Shown: positions 22,201-37,200 of the stretch, one piece after another
Numbering within the stretch: the stretch's first letter is position 1
Layout of the letters: each line of letters starts with the position of its first letter
Assembly: GCA_028023455.1 (NCBI GenBank)
Contig: JAQFVV010000031.1
Location: 4,154,001 to 4,218,000 of the forward strand
Source: Epiperipatus broadwayi
Taxonomy: Eukaryota; Onychophora; Udeonychophora; Euonychophora; Peripatidae
DNA length: 64,000 nucleotides
Direction: 5' to 3'
Translations under genes and position numbers: made by a program
Notes under the pieces: generated by a model
What the model saw: only the letters and a program-made list of their open reading frames with translations
Told to the model about the DNA's origin: nothing
The model's database searches: none

Positions 22201-25200
22201 CTAGTATAATGAAATTTTAATTTCCTAATTCTTAACAGAAAAATACTGAGTACAGTGATTTTACCAGGTTAGCAATAACATACCTAAAGCAGCGTGAGTT
22301 AAAGTGATTACTGATATATTAGCAAGTACTATATATATAAAATTACAAATTTTTAATTTTTTTACATAATATTTTTTTCAAATCACAGGTTATATAACCT
22401 ATTGGGTTTGAGAACGTGAATATGTTTTTTTTTATATATTATTAGATTTTCTTTTTTAAATACAAATTTGGATTAATTTTTTTTTCTTTTTTTTTTAGAA
22501 AAGTGTCCCCCCAATTATTGCTTTTCATCTGGGCTCATTTGGATTTTTGACACCATTTGCTTTTGATGAGTTTGATTCCACCATAAATGAAATACTAGAA
22601 GGTAACTGAATGATTTTTTTTTTTATAAATAATATTAATAAATTACTAGTTAGTTAGTTTTGATTTGAAATAAATATATGTATGTTTTTAAGAGCAATTT
22701 TTTTTTAGTGACATCTATTGAAAGCTTGACTAAATTAATAGATGTCAGATGGTGATTGTTATATATATATAAAAAACAAAGAAATATTTAACATTTTATT
22801 TTATTTCATATATTTTATTTTATTCTGTTTGAATATCTTCTTTTTAAAAATCACTAATATTTTGATTTTTTTTTTATTACATAAATCATTTATAGAATGT
22901 TTTAAATATATACTGCATATATAAATATTTAAATACATATAGCAATATTTCTGTTAATCATTTTTATTGTATTGTCATTTCATTTAAATATATATAAATA
23001 TATTGAGACACTTTGCAACCCCTGACATAAATATATATATATATGTATACATATTAGTTGATTCAGTAAAATTTTAATTTTCAATTAATTTGTAATTTTT
23101 TATTAAACTTGTGTTATAGTGAATGATATATTAGCGCACACGAATATGTAACACTTTTTTTTTTATTAGCTGATATAATGTAATATTTTGTTTTATTAAA
23201 AAAATGAACTTGGTAGTAAATTTTTTTTATCTTTCACTTAAAATTATTTTAAATATTTTAAAACAATGCTTATTCTGGAAAATGTTGTTTTTGTTCTTTT
23301 GTGATAATCTAAAATTAAGCATTGTCTGTATAATTACAGCAATTAGCTAGGAATTTATTAATTAAAAAGTAAAAATATGCTGGTTTATCTGAAAATATTT
23401 TGTAACGTGTTGATAGAGAAGATTCTTCTACTATTCAAGGAAGCTGTTATAGATACTACTCTCATTGCCAATTAACTCTTTGCAATTAAGAGTCTCCATT
23501 AATATCCTGTTCTTATTTAGTGACACATAGCTAGGTGTTGTAAGAATACATTAATGAACGGATGTATAAATAATTCCATTTGCGGTCTCCCCTGGTATGC
23601 ATGACTAGGGCTTCCAAAAAGATTAACTTCTCACTCCAAGTATTAACTTCAATATCCAGAATGATCTAAATTAGTCAGCAAAACCAGTCTTCTGAAATTG
23701 CCAACTACCAACCTCAATACTGAAGTCTCTCTCAACTAACCCATAACCAGAAACAAAACTATAGAAATGGACCTAAGAATACGTACTCCTTAAAATAATT
23801 CACAGAAAGCAAAAGTTTACAATACCCACGGATTTATGGTAATATGAACTATTATATATGTAATCAATAGCCCATGAGTGATTATATTTGTATTTAATTA
23901 TCTACAAGTACATTTTAGGATAAGTTATGTTACATTAAGTGTATCTTTTACTTAATTTTATTGATACACAACTTTGTATTGGTATTATTAATTTCATTTT
24001 ATGGATGTGTTATTTTTTGTTTATTATTATATTTCAGTACATATTAAATATTTAGCATTCTTTCATTAAAGTTTTGACAGTTCCAAATAAAATCCTAGTT
24101 TTGAAATGAGTTTATTGTTATTCTCAAATTAATTGATTTTCTCCCCTCCCTTTTGCAAGTATTAGAAGTCTAAATGATTTTTTATAGCAAATGAAATAAG
24201 TCTTAAGTATTAAAATCAAATGTACATTAACATCTCTTTTAAATTTTGATTTTTAATAATGTTTTAAATTTAATCTTTTAAATAGTGTTTTTAAACTGTA
24301 TAAACAGCTATTTTTATATATTTTTGTATAATAAACTTTAGATTTACTAAAAGTACAAGAATCTTTGTGTGTCATATTTGGTTATAGTGTATCTGCTTGT
24401 CTGTGTGGACATAGTCGATCTATTTATAATTACCACTTGTTATTTATTTATCTGTAGAAACTTTTACTTAGCCTTTGGTGAACTACATTTCTATTAGGCT
24501 TATTTTAAATATTATCTCTTTTAATCCTAGTTGTCTACTGCTTGAATTTCAGTCTTTATTGTTCTCACATAGATAACGTTTTCGCACAGTTTCATGCCTG
24601 TTATATAATTATCACTATATATTGTTAAATCCTACATAGCCTTTCTTCAGCAATGTTTCTGTCAAGCTCATATTTAGATATTCTTCTTTTAACCCGGGTT
24701 GTGGTCTTTATTATTTTGCATGGGCAAGCTTAGAAGGTGCTTTCTATATTTGTACATATTTGTCCCTATGGCCCTTATTATTTTTTGTACCTTTTCTAGT
24801 GGTATGGATCTGGTTACACACGCGAGCCTTAGTAGAGCATATATATATAAGTCGATAGTTAATAAAATTGACAAAGATTTTAATGATAATGTAAAAGTTC
24901 TAAAGTTTATATACACATCTATTGTCAAAGAACTATTTCTGAAAGGCTATTTCAGTATTCTACAATTAAGTCAAAAGGGTTCAAAAGGATAATAAATTAA
25001 CTGTCAAGGCTTTTCATTAAGCCTTGATACTCAATTTAAAACCATCCATAAATAAAGCTTATTTATGCTTATTATTTGTTTTTCTTTTATTTTATTTTTA
25101 TTCATTACTTAATAAACATTGTTATTAATAGTTCAATTATCCTGATGTTTGTTTGCTGTTGTCTGTATTCAATTGTTTATTAGAATAAGAATCTCTTTCT

Positions 25201-28200
25201 CTCCCTGATCTAGTGGCAATAGTTTACTCTTATGTTAAGGAATAGTTATAATCACTGTTACTTAATGTCTGGACATCTAAAGTAAATTTTCTAGACTAAA
25301 AGAAATCTGTTGCACCCTTTTGTAACAGATATTATGTGTTGGCTGTCCAGTACAATATATATAGTTTATTAAATAAAACTACAAAAACCATTGTTATATT
25401 AAATTGATTTTTATTCTATTAATTATAAGCTTATAATATAATTATTTTCTGTAACTCAAAAATACAATTTTTTATTTCTATTGTAATCAGTATTCGACTT
25501 AAGCAATTTCAAGTTATACAATTTTATTTTAGAGTTTTCAAAAGAAAATATTTTTTACTGTATTAAAGATTCATTAAAAGTGAGAATATATTCTTTGATA
25601 AATTTTTAGTGAATATATGATAAAAGCAAGGAATCAGCAAAGAATTAATAAACAAGTCATAAATAGCAAATTAATTCCACACAGTAAAATCTTAGATTAA
25701 AATATTATTTAGCCAATATTATAAAAGAGCAATCATCAATATTTCTGTTACATAGACAAACAATTCACTATAAATAAAAATTATTTAATATATCAGCCTG
25801 GTTTTCATTTCTTATTGGAATCTTTTCAAGATGTTTTTTTTTTTTTTTACACAATCACATGACAAACTACTCTAGTTGATCATGTGATTGTGTAAAGAAA
25901 AACATCTTGAAACTGTTCCAATAAGGAATATAAGCCAAGTTGATGTATTAAATAATTTTTATTTATAGTGAATTATCTATTTGAATTTTGTTTTAAATTG
26001 ATAATTTTTAATTTTATATATATACATCTATGTAACTGATATTAAATGGTGAATATGGAATGAAATTACATCATTAAATGCAATACAATATTTTACAATT
26101 AATAAATAGATTAACAAAATGGCAAATTAGATTAAAATTAATAAACTATATTCCTATTTCTTATGTTACTATAGTGCTTACAATGCTTTTTCTTTGGTGA
26201 ATTTAATATTCTAATGCTTATCAATATGGAAGACTATTTAGCGCATTTGGTAATAATACAACAGCAAACAATTTAAAGGAAATACCTTTACTCTTAAAAA
26301 TTAATTTTCTACTGTTTGGGCAATATTGCCTGACAAGTTACCAGAAATAAAAAAAAAAAACTATTAAAAACCAAAGTCACATGCAATACACCAATTTCTA
26401 CATAGTGGTGCTTGCTTGATTTTTCAGAATTATTACAGATTTATTTAAAAATTATTATAGATTTGTTTTGAGAGATGGTAACTGAATATTTTTTAGGGCT
26501 ACAATTGGCAAAATAATTTTATTCATCCTACATCTTGGGTGAGTGATAAAAAAAAATTAAAGATTTTAAGCTGAATTCCAATCATTCCAGTTCAGCCAAA
26601 ATGTTTTAAAATAGTTAGCATAAGAGAGGAAGAAATATTGATGGAATTACTTAGAATCTACTGCAATTATGGGATAGCAATAACTATTTTATCTCTTTGT
26701 TTTCTAAGATAGTTTAATCTGGTCAGCAAATTTGATCTACTAGCAATTACATAGATAAAAGTTTACCATCCCAGTTAAAATCACCTTCTGTAGAAAATTA
26801 CTTATTACTTGCTAGGATTCAGACAATAGTATTAACTTTATTGCTTAAATTTAACTGATATATTTTTAGATGTATCATCCTAAAATATTCAGTTTTGATC
26901 ATTTTAATACTAACTCTCATTTATTCAGAAAATAGTTATAGATTAGAACACGGTAAATTTTTAGTAATGTAAACTGTATAATTGCCTATATCTTGACTTA
27001 TGATTTAATAAGTAAAATAGTTATATCATTTTTCAAAAATGTAACAATTATATATATATATATTATAATAGTCACCTGAGTCATGAGTCAACATACAAAA
27101 TGAAATAAAAATTATTAAGGACTTCTTAAGTCGCAATACAAGAATTTAACCTTTGGATTCAGTTGAATATTATATTTTAGTTGCAGGTAACCTATAATTT
27201 CTACACGATTCAATCGTTAGATGACAATACTATCCTTTTTTTTTCCTATTGTTAAATTTAATTGTAATTATATTAACCTTTTAGCTACTAGGTGTGTTAT
27301 AGTAAATATCAATGTTTTATTATTAAATTAGTTGCAGTTATTACGATAACTTATAAGAATTTTAAACTCATTTTATAAACTATATAGGATACATTTTAGT
27401 TGTATTATGAGTATTGAATGTCTTTAGAAAAATTTAACTTTATTTAAATATTTCAAATACATTCAACTATTAGTAATATTTAAATAAAGTTAAATTTTTC
27501 TTAAGACATTCAATACTCATATTAGATGATGGAAATGGTCCAACATATAAATACAACTAAAACACCATCATCACAAACCTTCAGGAAAACGCTGTATAGG
27601 ATACAATCTATTAATTCTAACATATTTTTAACATTTTGATAATTTTATATAAAGTAATTTTTTTTTAACAATTATTTTAATTTTAAACTAAGTTTATATT
27701 ATTAAGCAAGTTTGCATATATTGTGTATGTTATTTTTAATGCATTTCCTAATAAAATAATGAACATTAAAACGTCCTTTTTTGCAAATTTTTTGCAGATA
27801 CTGCTGCTTTTCTGTGCTTAGTCACAAATGTATTGTAACAATTCTTAGGGTTTTTTTTTATATTTCTATTGCTTACAGCTGATTAATATTTTCTAATATT
27901 ATGAGTGTTTTTATTATATTCAATTGCTACTCAGAAATATATTCTAAAATTATATAATTTATCAGTTATAATCATTAAGAATGATTTAATTATGCTCTAG
28001 CTTTTAAATAATGAGTTTTTCTATTTATTGCTCTGAGATTTATTCACTATATAGTATCATAATTATTGTAGCACATTTCTCTGGAACATTTTACTTATTG
28101 GTAAGAATGTAGTATTAAAATGCTTTTTATCTTGAATATGGCACCCTGATTAATTGATTCCAAAAGCTTCATAACTTTATTTTATTCAAGTATTAACATT

Positions 28201-31200
28201 CAGTGTAAATCCTTAAGTAGTTTTGCCCAGTGACAATAATTGCTGGTTGCAGAGCTAAATGTAATGATGAAAATAATAAAATAAAATAATGAAGAAAAAA
28301 ACAAGAAATTTGTAAGATTTCTCTATCCAGATTAAATAACATTATTATTAATAAAGGCACTGTTTTACTTGTTGGGTATTTGATTATAACATTACTAATC
28401 TAGCATCCACTGTTTACACTAGCTTTGGATTAGAGTAAATAGAGTGAATTATTACCCCTCATACAATTGTTGAAAGTAAATAGAAAAAGTCATATGGTAT
28501 TTTATTATATATCATACATATTAAAAATGCTTACATTTTAGTATCATTTTAGTATTATTAAAAATAATAAAATTGGCTACCAGATGTGTCACTATAAATC
28601 TAATATTTTTCATTGAAGGAAGCCAATAGCAGAAAGTAGTCTGGAAGATTAGATTTAGCAATCCTATCTAGTTTTCTTAGTCACCCAAAATCATAATAAA
28701 TAGCTCTTGATTAAATAGTATCAATTATTGTCTGTAATATAAAGATATATTAAACATCACATCACTTTTTCAACTTTTATTTAACTAGATATTGACATGA
28801 TCTGTTTTTACTTTAGCCAGCTACTGTCATCTTGCATTTTGGCTTCTAGAATGAAAAGAATGATATGTACTTATACTCCATTTATAATAAATTTTTAAAC
28901 ATTTTAAATACATTTACTATCAATCACATAATTATATACATAAATTTTTATTTATAAAAATATTTTTCTCCAATTATTACTAGTCACTATTAAATTTTTC
29001 ATATTTGTAGGTAATGTTGGTTTGACATTGCGGAGTAGGCTGAAATGTTTACTGTATTCTGCCTCACATGAGAACAATGATAAACCTTTTAATCAGTTTC
29101 TTGTAAGTATTGAATTGGTCTTTTTTAATTGTTATTGTTATTTTTCTTATTATTACTATTTCATTTAAAATATTTTCAAATCGCTCACTTGTAGTCTATA
29201 AATAAATAATAGTGCTCCAGCTTCTGCTATTTAAAAAAGACTAATTAGCTATAAACGCTGGTTGTAAAAATTTGATTGCATTGCGAACTAGTTAATTTGA
29301 CATTTCAATCGAGTATTTTATTCTCTTAAATATTTATTTTCATTGGGCATTGTAGCATTTGTATTTTTGATAGTTTATGTTAAAATGTCCTAAATATCAT
29401 TTTTATAAAAACAAAATATAATGTTGACTGTTTGATTCTATTCAGTATTTTTTGATTTTGAAATGATCTTGTTGTTTATTTATGAAAAATAATTTATATT
29501 TAGGTTGTTTTATTACTATTTCTAATTAAAAGTCGACACCTCATAGGTTAACTGTTCTGCCAGACGGCAAATTGAGTAAGAGGCAAAGTACTATTGTCAA
29601 GAGATAACATTTGATTATCATTGGTGGTAAGTTGTTGTTGCTTGCCATATCTCTTAACACAACTTATTTTATTACCTCAATTTTCGGACTAGAAATAATA
29701 AACTTATCTCTTTATGGCAGTAAACGTTTCTTTTGCAATTCACTTTAAGCTTATTTACTGTGATATATATATATTGTAGCCTTTTGGTTTATTCCATCTA
29801 TAAACCAAATGTAATAAAATGAAATAATTGTGGGAAAAATTTTTTTTTTTTGAATATAAGAAAAGTTAAAAGTTTTATTTGAGAAATCAATAGCTACAGA
29901 GCTCAAAAGTAACATCTATAGAGATATAGTTTGTGTTTGTATAAAATATAGCTAGCATTATTTAATGCAGTGGGGATGATTGATTTTTTTGTATGCTGCT
30001 ATAATAATTTATCACTATAATAATTGAGAAATAAATATTTATATGACTGAGATAAAGTCTGGTGAATTTTGATATCTGTTACTAAAGAGTTGATGAGAAT
30101 TAAAATTGAATTGATTGTCAGTAGCTTTAGTTAACAGTTTCTTTCTAGAGAATAAGTTTAAAGTTATAGGAAATTATAGTGAATATTTATGTTTATGATT
30201 ATCAGAAATTATAATTGATTTTATGCTTGTAATTATAAGAAATTATGATGGATATTTTAGTTCATATAATCTGAATGAGCAGTTTTCTGTTTCATGTTCT
30301 GCACATGTATGTGTGTGTAATACAAATATATGAGTTTGATTTTTTTTCTTTCCTTTATAGAAATTGACATAATTTTCTATATTATTTCCTGATAAATGTA
30401 AAAAAAAAAGGAAAAATAAATAAATCTGTTCTGATTTATTATTTCTAACTCAAAAATGTAAATCTAAATAAGAAATTTTTTTTTTAAAAAAAAAAAAAAG
30501 AATGAATGTAACCTTTGTTTGACCAAAAAGTGTCAGTAAGCTTATTTTTTTATTAGATTTTCTTTGGCTACTTTTCCATAAATTAATCACTAATGTGTTA
30601 ACTAAAGAGATATGCTTTAAGATGAGAAAAAAAAAGTTGTCAAAATTAACAAGTGGTAAAGAGTCTATTGTTCATTCTGAATGGAGATTTTTTAATTACA
30701 TTTGAAGAAAAACCATCTGTGGGAGGAGAGATTAACATGTTTTTTTTTCTCCTTCATCCTATAAAAGGGGCTGGGGAAAGTGAATTGGAGAACTGTTGCT
30801 AATTGAGAACGACTAGCTGACTTAAATTAATCTATCTCTGAAGGTTCTCCATTTTTTTTTTTAATTTTTCTTTCTCAGAATTTAATAATGTGTTTAAGTT
30901 TTATAATATACCAAAATATGAATTTTTAATTCATATATAAGTGGTACATATTTTCTTTTCCTCACGTCAATTATGAATGAATCAACTTTTAAAAAGATAT
31001 TTTACGCTGAATGCCACAACTTATCCATTTGGCTTGTTAAAATTTCATTGAAGGAGAGAACTATCAAACTTTTTGAAATTGAAAGACCAATTCATATTAT
31101 AATAATTATTTGGCTGGTTAAAATTCATTTGAAGAACTGCAGCAAACTTCTGTATAATGTTTAAAAAGTTAATTCATGTTTAGTAATCAGAAACGTCTTG

Positions 31201-34200
31201 TTGTCTATAATTTGAGCCTCTAAAATGGAAAAGAAGAAGAAAAAGAAACAAATCAATTCAAACCCAAGAAGAAACTCATCAAAATGGAAGGTAATCAACA
31301 GAACTCTTTTAAAATTTATTAATTATCCTGTAGCTACATTTTTGATTTAAAATAACTATCTACGTTTTTATCTATCTTGATTCAAATAACTGTCTGTGCG
31401 TTTTTTATACACATTTGATTAAAAATAACTCTGATGTGCATCTATATAGCTATCTCAAAATAAAATGAACTGAATACATTAATTGATTGATGGATAGTTG
31501 AAGGAAAAGACATTGGAAAGAGACTATCGTAATGTTGATATTTGCTCTTTATTTTATTTCGTTTATATAATATGTCACTTGTTTTTTTTTTTATTATTTC
31601 ATTTTGTTTATATAATATGTCACACATCTAACCACTAGATTATCTTAATTTAATATATATTTTTTTTATGTTTAAAATGTTTAAAGGAAGGAAAGGAAAA
31701 TGATTTTGATACCATTTAGGTATAAATGCTCACGTAAATTTAAATTTAAAAGAAAAGAGAGAAATGATATAAATATTTTTTTATATTCTTAACAAAAATT
31801 TAATTTGTGCTTAATATTAAATATGAAGAGTGAGTGGATGGTCATAAAAACCCAGTGTTGATGATCCGTTATTAATATAAATATTAAGTATGTTGTTGGC
31901 TTGACTGTTTAAAATTGAAATAATTCATATATGTTTGGATTCGGGATCTGGTTAGTCTTGTCATTTATCTAGACTGTAATCGATGTATGTGTGGGCTTAT
32001 ATAAAGCTATAAATGCTTGTCATTACTAATGTAAAGTTATCCTACCACCCAATAGATGGGAAATAGCTGTCTCATGATTTATTTACCATGGCAGCGGAGA
32101 TGACTGAGTTTCACTCCATTTATTTTGTTAAGATAGGGAATTATTAATAAAGTTATTGTTTAATTGTAGAAAATGTTTTGCATGCCAATATAGAGAGTAG
32201 GTGTCTAGGCAGGAGCTCTTTACACGACTCTAGATCTTAAGAAAAGATCTCCCTCTGGCTCAAGCAAACAGTTCAAGTTAGGAGTTGTTGTCATTGTTTT
32301 TTTTTTTAATTTCCCTTACTAAGACACTGCTTTGTGCACATTATAAATACTGCATGGTGATGTGGGATATGAAGAGAGTTTTCTTATGTGGGACAGAATA
32401 AAAGTTGCCCGGAAAGGATAAGGATTCAGTCAGATGTATATGTATGATGGGGAATGACAAAGATTTTAATTAATAAACTAACCGATCTGTGTTGATTTAT
32501 TTTGTGAATGCTGGTAAATTGAGGTCGTCAAGCTGGATCGACATACTGACCTATCAAGATATATACAGTCAAAAACGTAAAGATCTGACAGGCATGAATG
32601 TAAAAGTGTGGGTTTTGAATTTAAACCCGTTTTCAAAATCAGTAGGGGATTTTTTTATGGCATATCATCCTTCTTCATTAGAAATGTGAAAATTATTGCT
32701 TGATAAAATGATTTAGAAATTTATGATTATTTAACATTGCTAATTAGAATAATTGAAACGAATATATTATTTTGGAATAGTCCAATGGACAATGTTTACA
32801 ATAAAAGGGGGAAGTAGAAATTTATAGGTTTTCTTCTCTTTCAAGATATAGGTTTTCTTAAAGCTAAAAATATACGGAATTCTGATTCCGTGTGTAAGCG
32901 TTTGTGTTTGTTTATTATTATTAATTATTTATTTGATAAATAAAATGGGTCAATACAATAAATAATTCATCCAGAAAAGTAATTAATTTAAACATGTATT
33001 CGAACCATAGTCTTTAATAGATCAGAATCATATATTTGAGTGTAACAATATTATATTTAAGTGTGTTTTGATTTTATTGTATTTTATCATTATTGTTAAT
33101 GTAATAAAATTTTATTATTGCTATAAGATTACATTGTGTTTTGTGTTTTGATGTTTCAAATATCTCCAGAATTTACATTCAGCACCTATATTTAAAGTAA
33201 TATTAGTTCATATTTAAATCTAATTATTCATTTTTATATTGATAATTTATTTCCAAGATCGATTTGCAGTAGTCATTATTATATCGTTTCCATATTCGAT
33301 TCACATAGTTAATTTTATATTGATAATTTATTTCCATGATTGAATTTCAGTATTGATTTTGTCTTGATTATTTCTATATTCGATTAACATAAATCATTTT
33401 ATATGTCACTTTTATAAACTTCATTTTCACATAATTTATTTTCATAATTAATTTGCATAATCTGATTTTATGATTTATTTCCGTACTTTACTTTCATAAG
33501 TAAATTTTAATTGATTTATCTGATTGATGTCCATGGTTTACTTCCATAGTTACTCTAGCAAAATATGATAGGTTTAAAATTATTAATTAAAGTTTGGTCA
33601 ATAGATGAGATATAATAGAATAAAAATGACAGGGAATAGTTAAGTTAAAGTTTAATAAATTTAATCTTTTGGTTCATTGTAATGTTGTTAATATTGGGAG
33701 CAGACATAAAATCCCTTTCCTGCTCTCGGTGTTTAGAGTGATTCCCAATAGTAAATTCATATCAAAATTCAACTTAGCATATTTGGGATCATATCCATTA
33801 CAATGTAATCGCTTATATGGGCACCTCTTGACAGATCTAGACCTTGAGAAAGAGCAGTTCAATTATTAATCAAAGAGCTAGTTTGGAAGTCAAGTAACAT
33901 ATTATAATAAAATTATTATACTATTATAAAAATAGGGATCATGAATTGATAGTTGATCGAAAGATATATGTGTGTTAGAGAAATAAGATTAGGGATTCTC
34001 AGATTAGAGAACATAACATAGACATTCCGTGTTATATAATTGTAGCTATTTAAAGTGATAGATGCTGAGAACAAAAAATAAAGTAATGGAATTAAATAGG
34101 GAGGATTTATTTGTGATAATTTTCATCTAGTATTAAATTAAATAATAATTTATATTGTGAATATAAATTAGGAGTGCTCTGCATCGATTACTGATTTGTT

Positions 34201-37200
34201 TCCAGTCATCTATAAATGAGAAATATATATAATATTTTCCGTAGTTACCACTCGAGATCAGATATTTATAATAAAGTTGTGGAAGAAAGTTGTCTCATTA
34301 TTATGAATTTTATAATAAATTTATCATGAAATATTTGCATGACTAATGCTAGGTTTGAAATTAAGAACACATAGATTGAATGGTTTTATCAATATTATTG
34401 TTATTATTATTTTTTTGAGAGACAATTTAATTACTTTCTCCAGTATCTTCTATAGTCCTAAATATGGCTAATGATGATGATCTCTGGTGGGCATTATAAT
34501 TTATAGCTGCAATTTGGCGCCTCGGGTATATTTGATCCTAAAGTTAATATAAAATTCAATTGACTAGCTACTTGAAATAAATGAGAGTTTATTGAAATTA
34601 AATAAGTGAAAGATTGTGCTGAGAAAGTTGAGGTTACAATATATATATATATCTTTCCTCTCTATCATTATATACATTTTATCATTAACTGCCAATCATG
34701 AATATGTATCTTATTTCCTAATAAAAGAATTATTTTATATCTTTTTTTTTTTTCAAGCAAGGATTTTTATATTCCCAGAGTTAGAAATATTGACTGAAAT
34801 TAAATCTGAGGAAAAGAAGAAATAAAATCATTGTATCATGACCGTCAGTAAATTATGAGTCTGAGAGAGGGTAACCCTACTTTTCAACAAGATCAAAAAA
34901 AAATCATAGCACAGTTATTAAAAAAAGAGATCCACAATTGGAAATAACGACAATGTTATATCAGCAACCAAACATTATCAAATCTTCAATGTTTTTGAAA
35001 AAATCTTTCAAAAATTTTTCCTCATTAAAGAGTTATTTCATGCTGTTTTGATTAGTCATTTACTTCTATCACCATCAAAATCTATACAAGATTATCCAAC
35101 CCTCTATTTGCTATAAATTATTTAAATAATAGCTACATTATATGCCTGTCGTAAATTTACTAATTTCAAGTATTGCAATTCTTATGTTTTCATTGCTATC
35201 TTTAAATCACTTTGCTGGTATATTTTGTTTTCGCTTAAAATAAATTAATACATTGCATAATATCTAATTGATATTACATTTTACTGTTGTCAGTATTATT
35301 TTTCTGAATAACTGAAATGTTTGTTCACATATATTTAAACATATAAATAAAAAACAAAACATGATTACTTGTCTACATAATCGCTTTTAATATTTCAATC
35401 GGAGAAGTGGTTTTCATCAGAAAATACAACCAAATGACTTTCTTCAGAACTTAAACATTAAACATCAGTTACATATTTGGTAATATAATAAATTCCTACA
35501 AATTAATAATTTTTTTTAATCAATCATTAATCTATTTTGATAAATATCTTGTTATTTTTTACAAAAAAGACAAAAACTTTTAACTATTTTTATATCAAAT
35601 TTTATAAAGTGATATGATTTGTTAAAATAGTGTAATTCCTATTTTTAGTAACTTCTTGGTTAATATTTTTGTTGATATAATCTTTGCTTTGAAAACTAGT
35701 GACTGCTTTCTTTCCACTTAATAACTAATCTGAATAACAGCTGATTAATTAATGAATTGTCTGAACAAATTATTACATTTAAGTAAAGACTATCACTATT
35801 ATTATCTAATGCAGATTATATTTCAATTAGAGGAATTTTTATAGTTATTATGCTCTCTTTTTTCTAAAACATGTCATCTTTTTTAATTGTTAAATTTTTA
35901 TTAAAGATGGGTTTTTACATTTTATTTTTTTTAATCATTATTATTTTATTTTGCTTGGTTTATAATGGTTATTAAATTGTTGCAACATGATTTGTATGAA
36001 AATATACATTTTCCTCTATGACAAGATTAATTTATGTATAATATAAAGAAATGACTTGTTCAAATTTCCAAACATATTTAAAACATGCTAACTAAAACAC
36101 TACCTATCTGTACCATGAGACTTTAAAAAGAAAGTAATAAATCACAGGCTCAGTACCCATAAGAATGGAACTGTTTTTACATTAAAACTCATTTGATTAA
36201 TCCAGATGCTATGTCTTAACTCTTAATTATCTATTAAGAAAATAGAAATATTCTAAGAGTAAAATTAACAAATAATATACATAATATAAACAGAGAATGC
36301 ATTAAACTAATGACTTAATCCATCGTATAATTCCATCAATTTAATATGTGCAAAATATTTATATAGAGCCATTCTATTTTTATCGTAATGTTCAACAATT
36401 TAATTTCTGTACTAATATTGTTTTTTATATTACTTACAGTCTACAGCAAATATATTAATGGTAGAAATTCTTTCTCTTTGATTACATGTGATAGTATATA
36501 ATTTTTACTACCTTAAGTCTTTTCCTTTAATCTTTGTGATTTTTTAGCTTATAAAAATGATAATAAGATCAGGGCAACCTGTTTAATTCCTAATCAGTTT
36601 GATAATTTTCAGGAACTGAGATATTACAAAAAAAAATTGTTTCTCATTGATTTTTTCAGCTGTTTCACATCATCTGCTTCCAAGCTGGTCTCGAAGAAGA
36701 AAAGCATTTTTTATTTTGCTATGGTTTATATACCTTTCCGTTCTTTTGTTTTTTCTGGAGTATTTTAGTCTATGGGGTAGTTATAGACATTGTAAGTGGA
36801 TTATCAGTTTAATTAATTTAGATCTGACTTTTGTAAATTTAATTACTATATATAGTTTGCATTGATTAATTTTTTTTTGTTATCAGAAATACTTTCCTTA
36901 CAATAACAATCTCTCCATTCTTGTAAAACTTATTTTTACAAAGTATTTTAAAATAATTTATTTGAAGTCTATTTTTTCACCTTATTTTAAATTTATTCCC
37001 CCAAAATATTAACTCTTTAATATGTTTAGTACTACATATATTTCATCCCTCTCCTTACTCCAGAAAATGGGTCACTACATATATTAACAATATTCAAGAA
37101 ATTTCTTCAGTATTCATATTTGTCTTTGGGGTCTCAGTGTTTTATGCTATTTTTGAGGTTGTGTTTCTGTTTGTTCTGCAGGTATTTCTTTATGCTGAAA

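Larger units (their letters stand above)
22602..29010 (+). other. NADK intron (6.4 kb)
   Basis: GTAACT...TTTGTAG. It contains inverted-repeat elements F (25757-25984) and G (27384-27560), a degenerate protein-like repeat at 24.39-24.95 kb, and a less AT-rich block near 23400-23830 that I cannot classify. The remaining sequence is AT-rich with short TA microsatellites (for example near 23025) and no supported gene. Confidence 0.6.

Noticed and set aside
32380-32440. AATAAAAGTTGC followed ~29 bp later by TTCAGTC, resembling an arthropod TATA plus initiator
   Set aside because: Both motifs are weak and common at this base composition; no gene follows.
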